From an uncultured Clostridia bacterium (GTDB lineage: Bacteria; Bacillota; Clostridia; Lachnospirales; Lachnospiraceae): a stretch of DNA of 38,931 nt. Where the stretch lies: assembly GCA_937895705.1 (NCBI GenBank), contig CALBKM010000015.1, positions 1 through 38,931 on the forward strand, read 5' to 3'. The notes under the pieces are model-generated. The model did no database searches, was not told the origin of the DNA, and saw only the letters and a program-made list of their open reading frames with translations. Below are positions 22,256-31,275 of the stretch, in pieces (positions within the stretch are counted from its first letter, which is position 1; each line of letters opens with the position of its first letter). Position numbers and translations under genes: made by a program.

Positions 22256-24124
22256 TTATTTCTGTTCCGCACTTCTATACTTTTTCACCATGGCATTTGC
22301 TGCCACACCGAGCCCCATAACCGCCCAAAACACAGGGGCCGTCACCACCATGGAATCGTTGGAAATACCGGAAATCATATAACCGATACTTCCGATAAAC
22401 GCAGCCATACCGAGAGCCTCCGTCTGGGTAGTCGGCTTACGGAACGCATACATCCGCAGACTCTGCACCGCATACCACACATAAAACGCCAGCAGACACA
22501 CCAGAGACAGCACGCCGGTCTGCACCGCCACCTGCAAATACCAGCTGTGAGGCTTCGTTATAATCGAATTTCCGAAGCCTGCTTTTTCCATCTGCAAATA
22601 ATCCTCCTGCGGAAATTCCAGGATAAAGGTATCCGGGCCGGACCCGAGGAAAATATGGTCCTTAAGAAGCGGAAGGGTACGGCTCCAAATAAAGCCTCTT
22701 CCGGAGAAGAAACGCTGGCGATTTTTAAATCCCAGAGACGCCGCCATAATCATATCCGACTCCATTCCGGAATCCGCGATGTACTGATAGCAGCCTTTTG
22801 CCTCGTTGTAAACAAAATACCAATCGCCCTCGGCGTACAGCAAAAGCGCCGGCTGCTCTCCCACAAATCCCGGGGTCAGTTTCACCCCTCCGAGAGCCGG
22901 ATGCCGGAAGGTATATTCCTTGTTTTCCTCATTTACAAGCAACTCTGCCTCACCGCCCAGGGAGTCGGTTACCTTCACCTTACATACGGCATCCTCCTCA
23001 TAAAGAGATATTTTCATGGACTGCTCGTTGTAGGTAAAAGCCACGCCGTCCGCTTCGGTATACAGCTCCGTCAGGCCGGTTTTCCGGATTACAGTGCCGT
23101 CCGCCGCAATTTCTTCCGCAACCGTTATTTCATCTGCCGCAAAGATATTTTTAAAACGTTCCAATATTGCGTTATCATTATAAGCATTGACCAACAGTAC
23201 AAGGACTACCGCCAGATTCAACGCCGGGATTACCAAAAACCACCATTTCAACAGCTTCTTTGCCGCAAATACAAGGGCCACACAAACCGCAGCAGCCGCA
23301 GCTAAAAGGCCGGCTCTGGAACGGCTGGTAATCAATGCAACGATTACAACCGCAAGACTTCCCCCATGCCAGATTCTGCGCCACTTACTCTTTTCAAACA
23401 CAAGCATCACCACCAAAAACGGCACCAATAAAGAGCAATACACCCCCATATAATTCGGATTATACAACGTAGCGGTGGCATTATTGTCGTCAAAATTCGC
23501 GGGCATATTTCCGCCCACCGACTGTAACAACTCTTCCGTGGTAATCAGTTTCTGGAAGGCCACCGTAGTAAACAAATCCAAACCTACACCCTGCAAAGCT
23601 CCCAGCACACCGATAATCGAAGCACCCAGGCACATCGCGTCCGCCACCACCTGCAGTTTCAGCTCGACATCGGCATATAAAAAGATGTAATACACCACCA
23701 GCACATAACTAAGCAGCACCCATACCGTTTCAAAATGCCCAAACCCTCCGAAGAATGAAAAGCTCCGGTTCACCGAAAAGCAAGCCGACAAAAAGGCCAA
23801 CACACCGTAACCGAACAACGGAAGAAACAGTTTGGCAAACTCTATCTTTCGTTGTGTCTTCCGGAGGCGCACGATGACACAACAGGCCATCACAAAGGCC
23901 AGTACCGACAAAGCAACGGACTTCCAGCCCAAAAAGAAGTCTATCGCACTTCCCGGACTGGAATACCACGCATATTCCGTCAATCCGGTCTCATATTCAT
24001 ACTGTCGCATCAACAGCGGAACAATTCCCGCCATCAGCACCGGCGGAAGCATCGCCTTTAACGCACCCTTGTATTCATCTTTGGTTGTGCTGTAACGCTT
24101 CTGTTTATAATTACTCTTTCCCAT
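22256..24124 (-). CDS. O-antigen ligase-family (WaaL-like) membrane protein
   Basis: Start at 24124 (MGKSNYKQKRYSTTKDEYKG) with AAGGA about 9 bases upstream; two earlier in-frame ATGs are less well supported. The 622-residue protein has about 12 membrane helices and one large extracellular domain (about residues 320-460). The family motif is seen in the ligase region: SRSRAGLLAAAAAVC in mid-protein and SGPDTFILEFPQEDY...KPHSWYLQVAVQTGVLSLVCLL near the C-terminus. Such proteins transfer or polymerise surface polysaccharide, acting on lipid-linked glycans outside the membrane; in Gram-positives they often serve wall teichoic-like or capsule glycans. It has its own promoter and terminator. Substrate unknown. 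Confidence 0.85.
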   Translation of the reverse strand: MGKSNYKQKRYSTTKDEYKGALKAMLPPVLMAGIVPLLMRQYEYETGLTEYAWYSSPGSAIDFFLGWKSVALSVLAFVMACCVIVRLRKTQRKIEFAKLFLPLFGYGVLAFLSACFSVNRSFSFFGGFGHFETVWVLLSYVLVVYYIFLYADVELKLQVVADAMCLGASIIGVLGALQGVGLDLFTTVAFQKLITTEELLQSVGGNMPANFDDNNATATLYNPNYMGVYCSLLVPFLVVMLVFEKSKWRRIWHGGSLAVVIVALITSRSRAGLLAAAAAVCVALVFAAKKLLKWWFLVIPALNLAVVLVLLVNAYNDNAILERFKNIFAADEITVAEEIAADGTVIRKTGLTELYTEADGVAFTYNEQSMKISLYEEDAVCKVKVTDSLGGEAELLVNEENKEYTFRHPALGGVKLTPGFVGEQPALLLYAEGDWYFVYNEAKGCYQYIADSGMESDMIMAASLGFKNRQRFFSGRGFIWSRTLPLLKDHIFLGSGPDTFILEFPQEDYLQMEKAGFGNSIITKPHSWYLQVAVQTGVLSLVCLLAFYVWYAVQSLRMYAFRKPTTQTEALGMAAFIGSIGYMISGISNDSMVVTAPVFWAVMGLGVAANAMVKKYRSAEQK

Positions 24125-24169
24125 GTAATCGTTCCTTTTCCTATTCTCGGACATATCGCCCCATATACC

Positions 24170-24197
24170 ATTATACACACTTTCGCGATTAGTTCAA
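24170..24197 (-). promoter_or_regulatory. Promoter of the O-antigen-ligase-like gene
   Basis: TTGAAC (24192-24197) and TATAAT (24170-24175) on the minus strand, 16 bases apart. The start codon is about 45 bases downstream. Confidence 0.65.
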
Positions 24198-24313
24198 GTA
24201 TTATAGGAAGTAGTTTGAAGAAAAGATTACAATTATACAACCGATATACTATCATAGAAACCGTGTTCTGCGGAAACACTGATACCAAAAAAGGTTATAA
24301 GGAGGATTTTATT

Positions 24314-25486
24314 ATGTCACTGCTATTATGTCCCGAATGCAACCATAACGTCTCGGACAAGGCAATTTCCTGTCCGGGTTGCGGTTATCCCATGTCCCAT
24401 ACACCTGCACCCTGTCCGCAAAAGCACTCCCGTAAAAAGCTCCCTAACGGATACGGTTCCATCAAAAAACTCAGCGGCACCAGAAGTCGTCCTTACGCCG
24501 CATACCCACCGGTTTCCGCACTACGGGGAACCGACACAGACAAGAAACTTCCCGCCATCGGCTATTTTCCGGACTGGTACAGTGCGTTCGATGCTTTGAC
24601 CCGGTATCACCGCAGTCCCTACGACATCACGGCCCGGGAACTCACCTTTGCCGGAGTGTACGAATTGTTTTTTCGGGAAAAATTCGGCGACGGCAAAAGG
24701 TCCCTTTCCGAATCTTCCCGATATGCCTATGAAACCGCCTTTAAAAACTGCCCGTCACTTCACGACATTCGTTTCTTTGACCTACGCAAGCAGGACATGC
24801 AGGAAGTAATGGATTGCTGTACCCTCGGCTATTCCAGTCTGTGTAACCTGCGAAAGTTGTTTAGCCAGATGTACCGCTATGCCATGGAGAATGACATCGT
24901 AGAAAAAGACTACGCCCGGTTCGTCACCATAAACCAAGAGGATGATAATGAAAAGGGCGAACCCTTTACAGAAGAGGAACTGTCGATTCTCTGGAAGAAT
25001 TCCGCAAGCCCTACGGTGCAAACAATTCTTCTTCTGGTATATACTGGTTACCGCATCAAAGCATTTGAAACAATTGTCATCGACACCGAACAATCCTATT
25101 TTAAAGGGGGAGTAAAAACGACTGCCGGAAAAGGGCGTATTGTTCCGATTCATCCTGCCATACTTCCCTTCGCCCTAAAATTCCGGCGGAACTTTCCGAA
25201 CTACCGTGCCCGTACCTTTCGCAGCTGTAGCTTTTATCCGACTTTAGAACATCTCGGAATCGCCACCGCACCCAACGGGAAAAAGCACACTCCCCACGAT
25301 TGTCGCCATACCTTTTCCTGGCTTTGTGACAACTACGGCGTAGATGAGTTTTCCAAACACCTACTTATGGGACACAGTATGGGCAAAGATATTGAAAAAG
25401 CGGTCTACGGGCATCGGACCATAGAACAACTCCGCACCGAGATAGAAAAAATTCAAATTCCTTTTTTGTTGCCAATTTGTCGCTAA
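24314..25486 (+). CDS. Tyrosine recombinase with N-terminal zinc ribbon (probable DNA invertase)
   Basis: Start at 24314 (MSLLLCPECNHNVSDKAISC) behind AAGGAGGATTTTATT; 390 residues. Residues 6-23 form a zinc ribbon with Cys6, Cys9, Cys20 and Cys23. The phage-integrase catalytic domain (about 220-380) contains all expected residues: Arg247 (TGYR), Lys268, His328-x-x-Arg331 (PHDCRHTF), His354 (LLMGH) and Tyr365 (VYGHRT). The SAM-like core-binding domain is at about 110-205. The gene ends 120 bases before a 23-bp dyad site at 25606-25628, and a matching site lies inverted at 30454-30476 in the expressed surface gene. It sits just outside the segment these sites bound, as DNA invertases often do. 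Inferred role: inversion of the surface gene cassette. Confidence 0.92.
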   Translation: MSLLLCPECNHNVSDKAISCPGCGYPMSHTPAPCPQKHSRKKLPNGYGSIKKLSGTRSRPYAAYPPVSALRGTDTDKKLPAIGYFPDWYSAFDALTRYHRSPYDITARELTFAGVYELFFREKFGDGKRSLSESSRYAYETAFKNCPSLHDIRFFDLRKQDMQEVMDCCTLGYSSLCNLRKLFSQMYRYAMENDIVEKDYARFVTINQEDDNEKGEPFTEEELSILWKNSASPTVQTILLLVYTGYRIKAFETIVIDTEQSYFKGGVKTTAGKGRIVPIHPAILPFALKFRRNFPNYRARTFRSCSFYPTLEHLGIATAPNGKKHTPHDCRHTFSWLCDNYGVDEFSKHLLMGHSMGKDIEKAVYGHRTIEQLRTEIEKIQIPFLLPICR

Positions 25487-25605
25487 TTTGTTGCCAACCG
25501 CACTCGGTGTGCTCATTTTAGACTTCCCGCTCTTTCCATACGTTGTCGTCAAAACCCGCATAATACAAGGCTTTCCCGGACTTTTCCTTCGCTTGTTTGT
25601 CTTTT
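25487..25605 (+). other. Spacer between recombinase and silent cassette
   Basis: About 120 bases following the recombinase stop. The frame of the silent cassette is open through here, but there is no ribosome binding site, no signal peptide, and no homology to the start of the expressed gene. The direct words AATTTGT and TTGTTGCC repeat at the left end (about 25468-25496). Confidence 0.6.
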
Positions 25606-25628
25606 GTACTTATCAGTCCAATAAGTAC
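25606..25628 (+). repeat. Recombination site 1 (at the silent cassette)
   Basis: Perfect 8-base arms GTACTTAT and ATAAGTAC flank the 7-base asymmetric spacer CAGTCCA, the classic tyrosine-recombinase core structure. It is the exact left limit of homology with the expressed gene. The 15 bases of the first arm plus spacer are identical at site 2 (30454-30476), which lies in inverse orientation. Confidence 0.8.
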
Positions 25629-27926
25629 AAAGGTACTACTGCTGAGTCTGATGTTGTAAAGGTAACCATCGAGGATAATGCACTTGAGTTAACTCAGACT
25701 ACCAGAAGCAAATTCGTAATCGATGGACTCGACGGTGTAATCGGTCTTAATGATGTCAGAGTCGAAGAAGTTGTTAGCACCATCATGGGTGATGACAGAG
25801 TCAACTATCTTGTTAAAGATGTAACCATGAATTCCGACAACAAGTCTGCTGTTGTAGAGCTTTTCTATGAGTTCAATGATGGTGGAGTATACGAGATTAC
25901 TGTTAAAGGTTACGACATGGAGGGCATGATTGCTTCCAAGGGTGAGCCGAAGAGAATTCACCTTTATGCAGATCCGAACAATGAGTATGGCTATGGCGTT
26001 CTTGTAGGAACCGATGCCCCGATTCTTTATAAGGTTTACGATTCTAATGATGTAGATGTTACCCTTCCGGGTCTTTATGATGAGAATATCTCCTACACCA
26101 TTAAGTACACCGATGCAAACTACGAGGATACCGCAGATTACCTCACCTTTGCTGAGGTTGGTGACAAGGCTGTCGTAACTGCTTCTTTCTGTAGTTATGA
26201 GGTTGATGCAGACGGTAATTACACCAATGAGTTTACTTCTAAGCCGTTCACCTTCTACGGCGTTGACAAGGCTACCAGTGTTGTGCACAAGATTGAGGAC
26301 TATGCAGTTGATGGTGGTTATGCATGGGGCAAGAAATCTATCAAGTTAGAAGATGAGGCAAACGGACATACTTTAGAGGTTAAGATTGTATTAACTGATA
26401 ACCTGTATAATCCGATTAACTTGACTCAGTTCGACCAGGTAATTTATAACACCTCCGGAGATGAGATTGGTACTGCAACCTTTACATCTCTTAACCCGGA
26501 CTACATTGAAGTTAAGCCGAGTGAAACCCTCGGTGATGACGGTTTACCGAAGGTTGAGTTAGAGCCTCGTAAAAAGGGCACCGGCCGTATCATGGTATCT
26601 TACAACACTATCGTTAACGATGTAGAAGTTAGCACCATGATTGGTATCGTTAATGTTGAAGTAATTGATCGAAGCGAACTGAATTCTGTGGCTATAGATA
26701 TGTATGCGGATGACTACAAGGTTGTTGTTTCCGGAAATAGAATTATTACTTGTACTAATCCGGCTACCGATTCCGATTTAGAGGATCCGTATGTTCTTGT
26801 AGGAGCTTGGGATCAGTATGGTGCATGGTACGGATACTTCGAAATTGTTGATGAGGATGGCTCCTTCGTAGGAAAGAGTACTCTTGCTCAGCAGTCTATT
26901 GATGAAGGTGCAATTTATATCGACAGCAACGCCTTAAGAATTGACTCTGCTAAGTTTGACGAAATCTTAGAAGAGAACAAGGCTACTGCAAAGACCTTCC
27001 AGTACAGCATTAAGGTTAAGGATACCAAGCACAACGGTGTCAAGAGTCTCACCTTTACTGTTGATGCCAGAAATCCGATTTCTAACATTAAGGCTGTTGT
27101 TGAGAAGGATGAAGCAGCTAAGTACTTCACCACCTCTTATAAGTTAGAAACCAGATATGCTTACTGGTGGAATGGTAATGTAGCACGTGTTGCATCCGGT
27201 CATGATAACTCTGCTCCGATGAAGTCCGCTTGCTTCATTGTTTGGGATATGAAGAATTCTGCTAAGTACGATGAATTGTACCTTAATAAGTTGCCGAACA
27301 AGAAGAAAGAAACTATTGATGGAGCTGCAACCGGTGCTTATTACATGGTATTCAAGGATGGTGTCAATATTACCGAAAAGACAAGCGTAAGACCGGAAAC
27401 TTATGGTAATGGTTCTGCTATTTGTCTTGACTTTAGTACCGTTGCGCCGTCCAAATACAACGATGCCGTTCCGGTTGTATATTATAACCATGACGAGAAA
27501 GACTTTGTAGGCGGTGCTGGTAAGTACGAGTTCGTATACTACGAAATCAAGGCTGATAGTAATGGAAATAAGAAGCTTTACCAGAAGCAGAAGTCCACTA
27601 TAGTTACCACTGTTGATACCGGCAAGTATGAGTTCGTTAAGAGAACCGAGGTTTATGCAAGCGATGCTAGAGATCAGCAGACTCTTCTCAGATGCTTCCA
27701 GATTAAGGACAGAGACGGCAAGACCTATGGATACTGGGATGTTAAGGACAACAATACGGTTGTAATTAACGGATCTACCAGAGTATTCCAGGTTATTGTT
27801 GATGAGAACCTTTCCAACGATAAGAGCGTATTCGTTGACAAGATTGTTTTCTGGGAGAGTGTTGGCGATGCATTTGCAGAGTATGTTGTAGAAGTTGATT
27901 TGTTTGTTGACTATGCTGTTGAATAA
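25608..27926 (+). CDS. Silent surface-protein cassette (start-less paralogue)
   Basis: An open frame of 772 codons homologous to residues 216-985 of the expressed surface protein at 28162-31119. The frame stays open leftward to 25488, but the leader there is unrelated, with no ribosome binding site, signal peptide or promoter. Homology starts at the TYQS codons, within the recombination site. Some stretches are almost identical (TTAESDVVKVTI, ELFYEFNDGG, TIKYTDANYED, LTFAEVGDKAVVTASFCSYE), while others differ strongly, for example around residues 260-300 and 380-480. The ending is similar (FAEYVVEVDLFVD). Codon use is as biased as in the expressed copy. An inversion would join it in frame to the expressed N-terminus, giving about 987 residues. 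Confidence 0.85.
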   Translation, partial: TYQSNKYKGTTAESDVVKVTIEDNALELTQTTRSKFVIDGLDGVIGLNDVRVEEVVSTIMGDDRVNYLVKDVTMNSDNKSAVVELFYEFNDGGVYEITVKGYDMEGMIASKGEPKRIHLYADPNNEYGYGVLVGTDAPILYKVYDSNDVDVTLPGLYDENISYTIKYTDANYEDTADYLTFAEVGDKAVVTASFCSYEVDADGNYTNEFTSKPFTFYGVDKATSVVHKIEDYAVDGGYAWGKKSIKLEDEANGHTLEVKIVLTDNLYNPINLTQFDQVIYNTSGDEIGTATFTSLNPDYIEVKPSETLGDDGLPKVELEPRKKGTGRIMVSYNTIVNDVEVSTMIGIVNVEVIDRSELNSVAIDMYADDYKVVVSGNRIITCTNPATDSDLEDPYVLVGAWDQYGAWYGYFEIVDEDGSFVGKSTLAQQSIDEGAIYIDSNALRIDSAKFDEILEENKATAKTFQYSIKVKDTKHNGVKSLTFTVDARNPISNIKAVVEKDEAAKYFTTSYKLETRYAYWWNGNVARVASGHDNSAPMKSACFIVWDMKNSAKYDELYLNKLPNKKKETIDGAATGAYYMVFKDGVNITEKTSVRPETYGNGSAICLDFSTVAPSKYNDAVPVVYYNHDEKDFVGGAGKYEFVYYEIKADSNGNKKLYQKQKSTIVTTVDTGKYEFVKRTEVYASDARDQQTLLRCFQIKDRDGKTYGYWDVKDNNTVVINGSTRVFQVIVDENLSNDKSVFVDKIVFWESVGDAFAEYVVEVDLFVDYAVE

Positions 27927-27969
27927 TTTATAGTGTACTAGTTAACCAACAAAGAGATAAACAAAATTC

Positions 27970-28017
27970 GAGGATGTTCCTTCTGTGTGCAATCACAGAG
28001 AGGAGCATCCTCTTTTT
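27970..28017 (+). terminator. Terminator of the silent cassette
   Basis: GAGGATGTTCC..CTGTG pairs with CACAG..AGGAGCATCCTC over a short loop, followed by TTTTT. It lies 43 bases after the stop codon at 27926. Confidence 0.85.
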
Positions 28018-28078
28018 ATGTACGCAATATTTTCCGTGCAGGCCGTGCTTCGCACCTGCCATCACTTTGTCTGTACGC

Positions 28079-28126
28079 AAAAAGGATGCCCCTTTCCGCG
28101 GCCAAGCCGCGAATCGGGACATCCTT
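28079..28126 (-). terminator. Terminator of the expressed surface gene
   Basis: On the minus strand AAGGATG..CCC..CGCGG pairs with CCGCG..GGG..CATCCTT and runs into TTTTTG, starting 36 bases after the stop at 28162. Between it and the other terminator (28018-28078) the word TGTACGCAA occurs twice around a GTGCAGG..CCTGC hairpin. Confidence 0.85.
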
Positions 28127-28161
28127 AATTAACGTTTCATGTTTTGCAACAAGAGAACTGA

Positions 28162-31119
28162 TTACTCTACGATGTCAACGAATAAGCCAACCTCTACAGT
28201 GTACTCAGCGTATGCTGCGTCACCCCAACAGGTTACATCCTCCCAGAAGGTAATGCTATCTACATATACACTCTTCTCGTTGGAGTATCTGTCGCTGATG
28301 TTAACCTTGAACTCTCTCTCAACGTTGTTGATCTTAGCAACAGCCTTACCCTCACCATTGTAGTAAACATCGTTTACTCCATAGGTCTTGCCGTTTCTAT
28401 CCTTAACAACGAAGCACTTGAGAAGGGTTACATCATCAACGTCGTTTGCATATACAGCGGTTCTCTTAACGAACTCGTACTTACCAGCATCAACAGTGGT
28501 GTTGATGGTTGCCTTCTGCTTCTGGTAAAGCTTGTTCTTACCGTTGCTCTCCTTGATTTCGTAGTATACGAACTCGTACTTACCAGCACCACCTACGAAG
28601 GAACCGTCATCGGTGTTGAATACAACGATGGTCTTGCTATTGTCAATCTTAGACGGAGCAGTGGTACTGAAGGTAAGGGTTACCTTGGTTCCGTTACCGA
28701 AATCCTGGTCAGCAGTTACGCTGTCCTTGCCGGTGATGTTTACGCCATCCTTGAATACCATGTAGTATGCACCGGTTGCTGCACTCTCAATGGTGGATGC
28801 CTTCTTATCCTCTAACGGAAGAAGCTCAAGCTCATCGTACTTAGCGGTGTTCTTCATATCCCAAACAACGAAGGAAGCACTCTTAGTATTTTCCAGACCT
28901 ACATTGTCGTTACCAGCCCAGATACGAGCTACGTTTCCGCCAGCCCAGTCAACAAGACCCTTATCTACTTCTAACTTGTAGGAAGTAGTGAAGTACTTAA
29001 CAACATCTTCCTTGCCCTCAACTAAAGCCTTGATGTTGGAAATCGGATTTCTAGCATCAACGGTGAAGGTAAGATTCTTAATGCCATAGTACTTGGTATC
29101 CTGAACCTTAACGGTGTACTGGAAGGTCTTTGCAGTTGCCTTAACATCCTCGTCGCCTAAGATGTCATGGTAAATCTGAGAATCTAACTGAAGCTTCTTA
29201 TCATCATCAATGGTGGTGATTGCGCCAAGAGCTACAGAATCGTCTGCAAGAGCACTCTTGCCGTCGAGGTCACCCTCGTTCTCATTAAGAATCTTGTAGT
29301 AACCATACGGATTGCCGTACTGATCCTTAACTTCTAACTCTACAACCGGATCCCAAAGAGTAGAACCTACAGCCGGATTGGTGCTCATTACTACTCTGGT
29401 GCTCTTTAATGCTACGCTGGACATTACGCTCTTGCCAACAACTTCGATAGTAACAACACCGATCGGGGTGCTTACTTCTACGTCGTTAACCATGGTGGTG
29501 TAGCTTACCATGATGCGGCCCATGCCGAGCTTACGAGGCTCTAATACAACAGCGCCGCCGTCGTTCTTAACTTCGATTACATCCGGGTTAAGAGAGGTGA
29601 AGAATGCGGTACCGATTTCGTTGCCCTCGGTATCGTCGATCAACTGACCGAACTCACCAAGGTAAATGGTACGATACGGGTTATCGGTAAGAAGAATTGC
29701 AACAGTTAAGGAAGCGTCATCTTCGTCTTCCATTCTGATCTTCTGCTTGTCGCCCTGATACCACTTGCCGTTTGCTGCCCAGTCGGTAATCTTATCAACT
29801 GCGCTTACGCCCTTATCAACACCATAGAAGGTGAACGGCTTGGAACTCCACTCGTTGGTGTAGTTACCGTCAGCATCGGTCTCGTAGCTGCAGAAAGATG
29901 CAGTTACAACAGCCTTGTCACCAACCTCAGCAAAGGTAAGGTAGTCTGCGCTATCCTCGTAGTTTGCATCGGTGTACTTAATGGTGTAAGAAATGTTGGA
30001 ATCATAGAAATCGCCAATGGTTACATCAACGCCGTTAGCGTCGTATACTCTGTAAAGGATCTTAGCGTCGGTTCCGATCAATACACTGTAATCGTAGATG
30101 TTGTACGGATTAGAGTAGAGATGGATGCTCTTCGGCTCACCCTTGGAAGCGATCATGCCCTCGGTGTCGTAACCCTTAACGGTAACTTCGTACTTACCAC
30201 CATCGTTGAACTCATAGAAGAGCTCTACGGTAGCGGACTTGTTGTCAGCTGCCATGGTTACGTCCTTAACAAGGTAATCGATTCTGTCTTCACCCATAAC
30301 GGTACCAACAACTTCCTCAACCTTAACATCGCCAAGGCCGATTACGCCGTCAAGGCCATCGATAACGAACTGGGTTCTGGTGGTCTGCTTAAGCTCGATG
30401 GAGCTATCAGCGATGGTTACCTTTACTACATCAGACTCAGCAGTGGTCTTGGTGTACTTGCTGGACTGATAAGTACGACACCATAACTTGTACTCACCCG
30501 GCTCAGTGAAGGTATACTTACCATTCTTCTGATTGATGGATACACCGTTGGTCGGCTCAACAAGCCACTCAGTGTAGTCGGTAACTAAAGTACCTCTCTT
30601 GGTGGTCTTGTTACCGTTAGCATCATACATTGCTCTGTTGAGGTCAACAACTGCGCCTACTTCGTAAGCAACACCTGCAACATCACCAGCATTGATGATC
30701 TCAACGTCAGCAGCATTAGCCTTAACGGTAATGGTGTTAGTTAAAGTAGTAGTCTTACCGGTAGCCTTCTCGGTAACTACACAAACAACGTCAGCCTTAC
30801 CTACGCCAACAGCGGTGGTGAGACCAGCCTTGCCTACCTTAATAATCTGCGGATTGCTAGAAGACCAAGCGAAGCTGTGGGTCTCCTTGTAGTTAGCCGG
30901 CTTGTTGCTTACAGCGAAATCGTAGGAAGCAACATTACCCTTGCCACCACCAACCTGAGCAGCGTCGTTGATTCCGGTACCGTCGGTGAGGTAAAGAATC
31001 TTACCCTGCTTGTTGATGGCCATTTCCTTAGCTGCCTCTGCCTTAGCTGCCGGAGCAAATGCGGTAACAACCATTGCTGCTGCTAAAACAAAAGCAAGCT
31101 TCTTAGAGAAACTTCTCAT
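28162..31119 (-). CDS. Abundant surface (S-layer-like) protein, expressed copy
   Basis: A 985-residue exported protein. AAGGAGG precedes the start and a signal peptide (MRSFSKKLAFVLAAAMVV...AKA) opens it. Residues about 60-135 resemble a bacterial Ig-like domain (SSSNPQIIKVGKAGLTTAVGVGKADVV). The rest is a beta-rich repeat-like region of about 770 residues, without SLH, LPXTG or CWB2 anchor. A consensus promoter, 120-base leader and strong codon bias (AAG, GAG, ACC, GTT rich) point to very high expression. Recombination site 2 falls at codons 216-222 (TYQSSKY); everything after it has a paralogue in the silent cassette. S-layer or other structural surface role is inference; how it is attached to the cell is not visible. 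Confidence 0.85.
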   Translation of the reverse strand: MRSFSKKLAFVLAAAMVVTAFAPAAKAEAAKEMAINKQGKILYLTDGTGINDAAQVGGGKGNVASYDFAVSNKPANYKETHSFAWSSSNPQIIKVGKAGLTTAVGVGKADVVCVVTEKATGKTTTLTNTITVKANAADVEIINAGDVAGVAYEVGAVVDLNRAMYDANGNKTTKRGTLVTDYTEWLVEPTNGVSINQKNGKYTFTEPGEYKLWCRTYQSSKYTKTTAESDVVKVTIADSSIELKQTTRTQFVIDGLDGVIGLGDVKVEEVVGTVMGEDRIDYLVKDVTMAADNKSATVELFYEFNDGGKYEVTVKGYDTEGMIASKGEPKSIHLYSNPYNIYDYSVLIGTDAKILYRVYDANGVDVTIGDFYDSNISYTIKYTDANYEDSADYLTFAEVGDKAVVTASFCSYETDADGNYTNEWSSKPFTFYGVDKGVSAVDKITDWAANGKWYQGDKQKIRMEDEDDASLTVAILLTDNPYRTIYLGEFGQLIDDTEGNEIGTAFFTSLNPDVIEVKNDGGAVVLEPRKLGMGRIMVSYTTMVNDVEVSTPIGVVTIEVVGKSVMSSVALKSTRVVMSTNPAVGSTLWDPVVELEVKDQYGNPYGYYKILNENEGDLDGKSALADDSVALGAITTIDDDKKLQLDSQIYHDILGDEDVKATAKTFQYTVKVQDTKYYGIKNLTFTVDARNPISNIKALVEGKEDVVKYFTTSYKLEVDKGLVDWAGGNVARIWAGNDNVGLENTKSASFVVWDMKNTAKYDELELLPLEDKKASTIESAATGAYYMVFKDGVNITGKDSVTADQDFGNGTKVTLTFSTTAPSKIDNSKTIVVFNTDDGSFVGGAGKYEFVYYEIKESNGKNKLYQKQKATINTTVDAGKYEFVKRTAVYANDVDDVTLLKCFVVKDRNGKTYGVNDVYYNGEGKAVAKINNVEREFKVNISDRYSNEKSVYVDSITFWEDVTCWGDAAYAEYTVEVGLFVDIVE
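30454..30476 (-). repeat. Recombination site 2 (inside the expressed surface gene)
   Basis: On the minus strand arm GTACTTAT and spacer CAGTCCA are identical to site 1; the second arm is GCAAGTAC, with two bases changed. Orientation is inverse to site 1. In both genes the site is read in the same frame as T-Y-Q-S, so exchange within it keeps the frame. Confidence 0.8.
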
Positions 31120-31246
31120 CTTTTATCTTCCTCCTTAAATAATATGGTGTCATGTCCCGGTATAAAGCCGCTCGGATTCTTTCCGGCTACTGGTTCGAAG
31201 CCTCGCGTCTTTGTCGCAAAGACACAACCGTTCCAATAACAAGATG

Positions 31247-31275
31247 ATTATAACAACAAACGTCTCAAAGGTCAA
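31247..31275 (-). promoter_or_regulatory. Strong promoter of the surface protein gene
   Basis: TTGACC (31270-31275), 17 bases, TATAAT (31247-31252) on the minus strand: nearly perfect vegetative consensus. The predicted leader is about 120 bases and contains a hairpin at 31207-31223 (GTCTTTG and CAAAGAC around TCG), which may stabilise the message. Confidence 0.85.

Larger units (their letters stand above)
25606..30476. other. Putative invertible surface-antigen segment
   Basis: The 4.87-kb stretch is bounded by two copies of the 23-bp recombinase core in inverse orientation. It contains the silent cassette on the plus strand, two terminators in the middle and the C-terminal 770 codons of the expressed gene on the minus strand. 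Promoter, leader and N-terminal 215 codons lie outside. Recombination would swap which cassette is joined to the expressed N-terminus, in frame. Confidence 0.7.

Noticed and set aside
25488..25607. The open stretch before the silent cassette as a true gene start
   Set aside because: No ribosome binding site, signal peptide or homology to the expressed gene's start; homology begins only at the recombination site.
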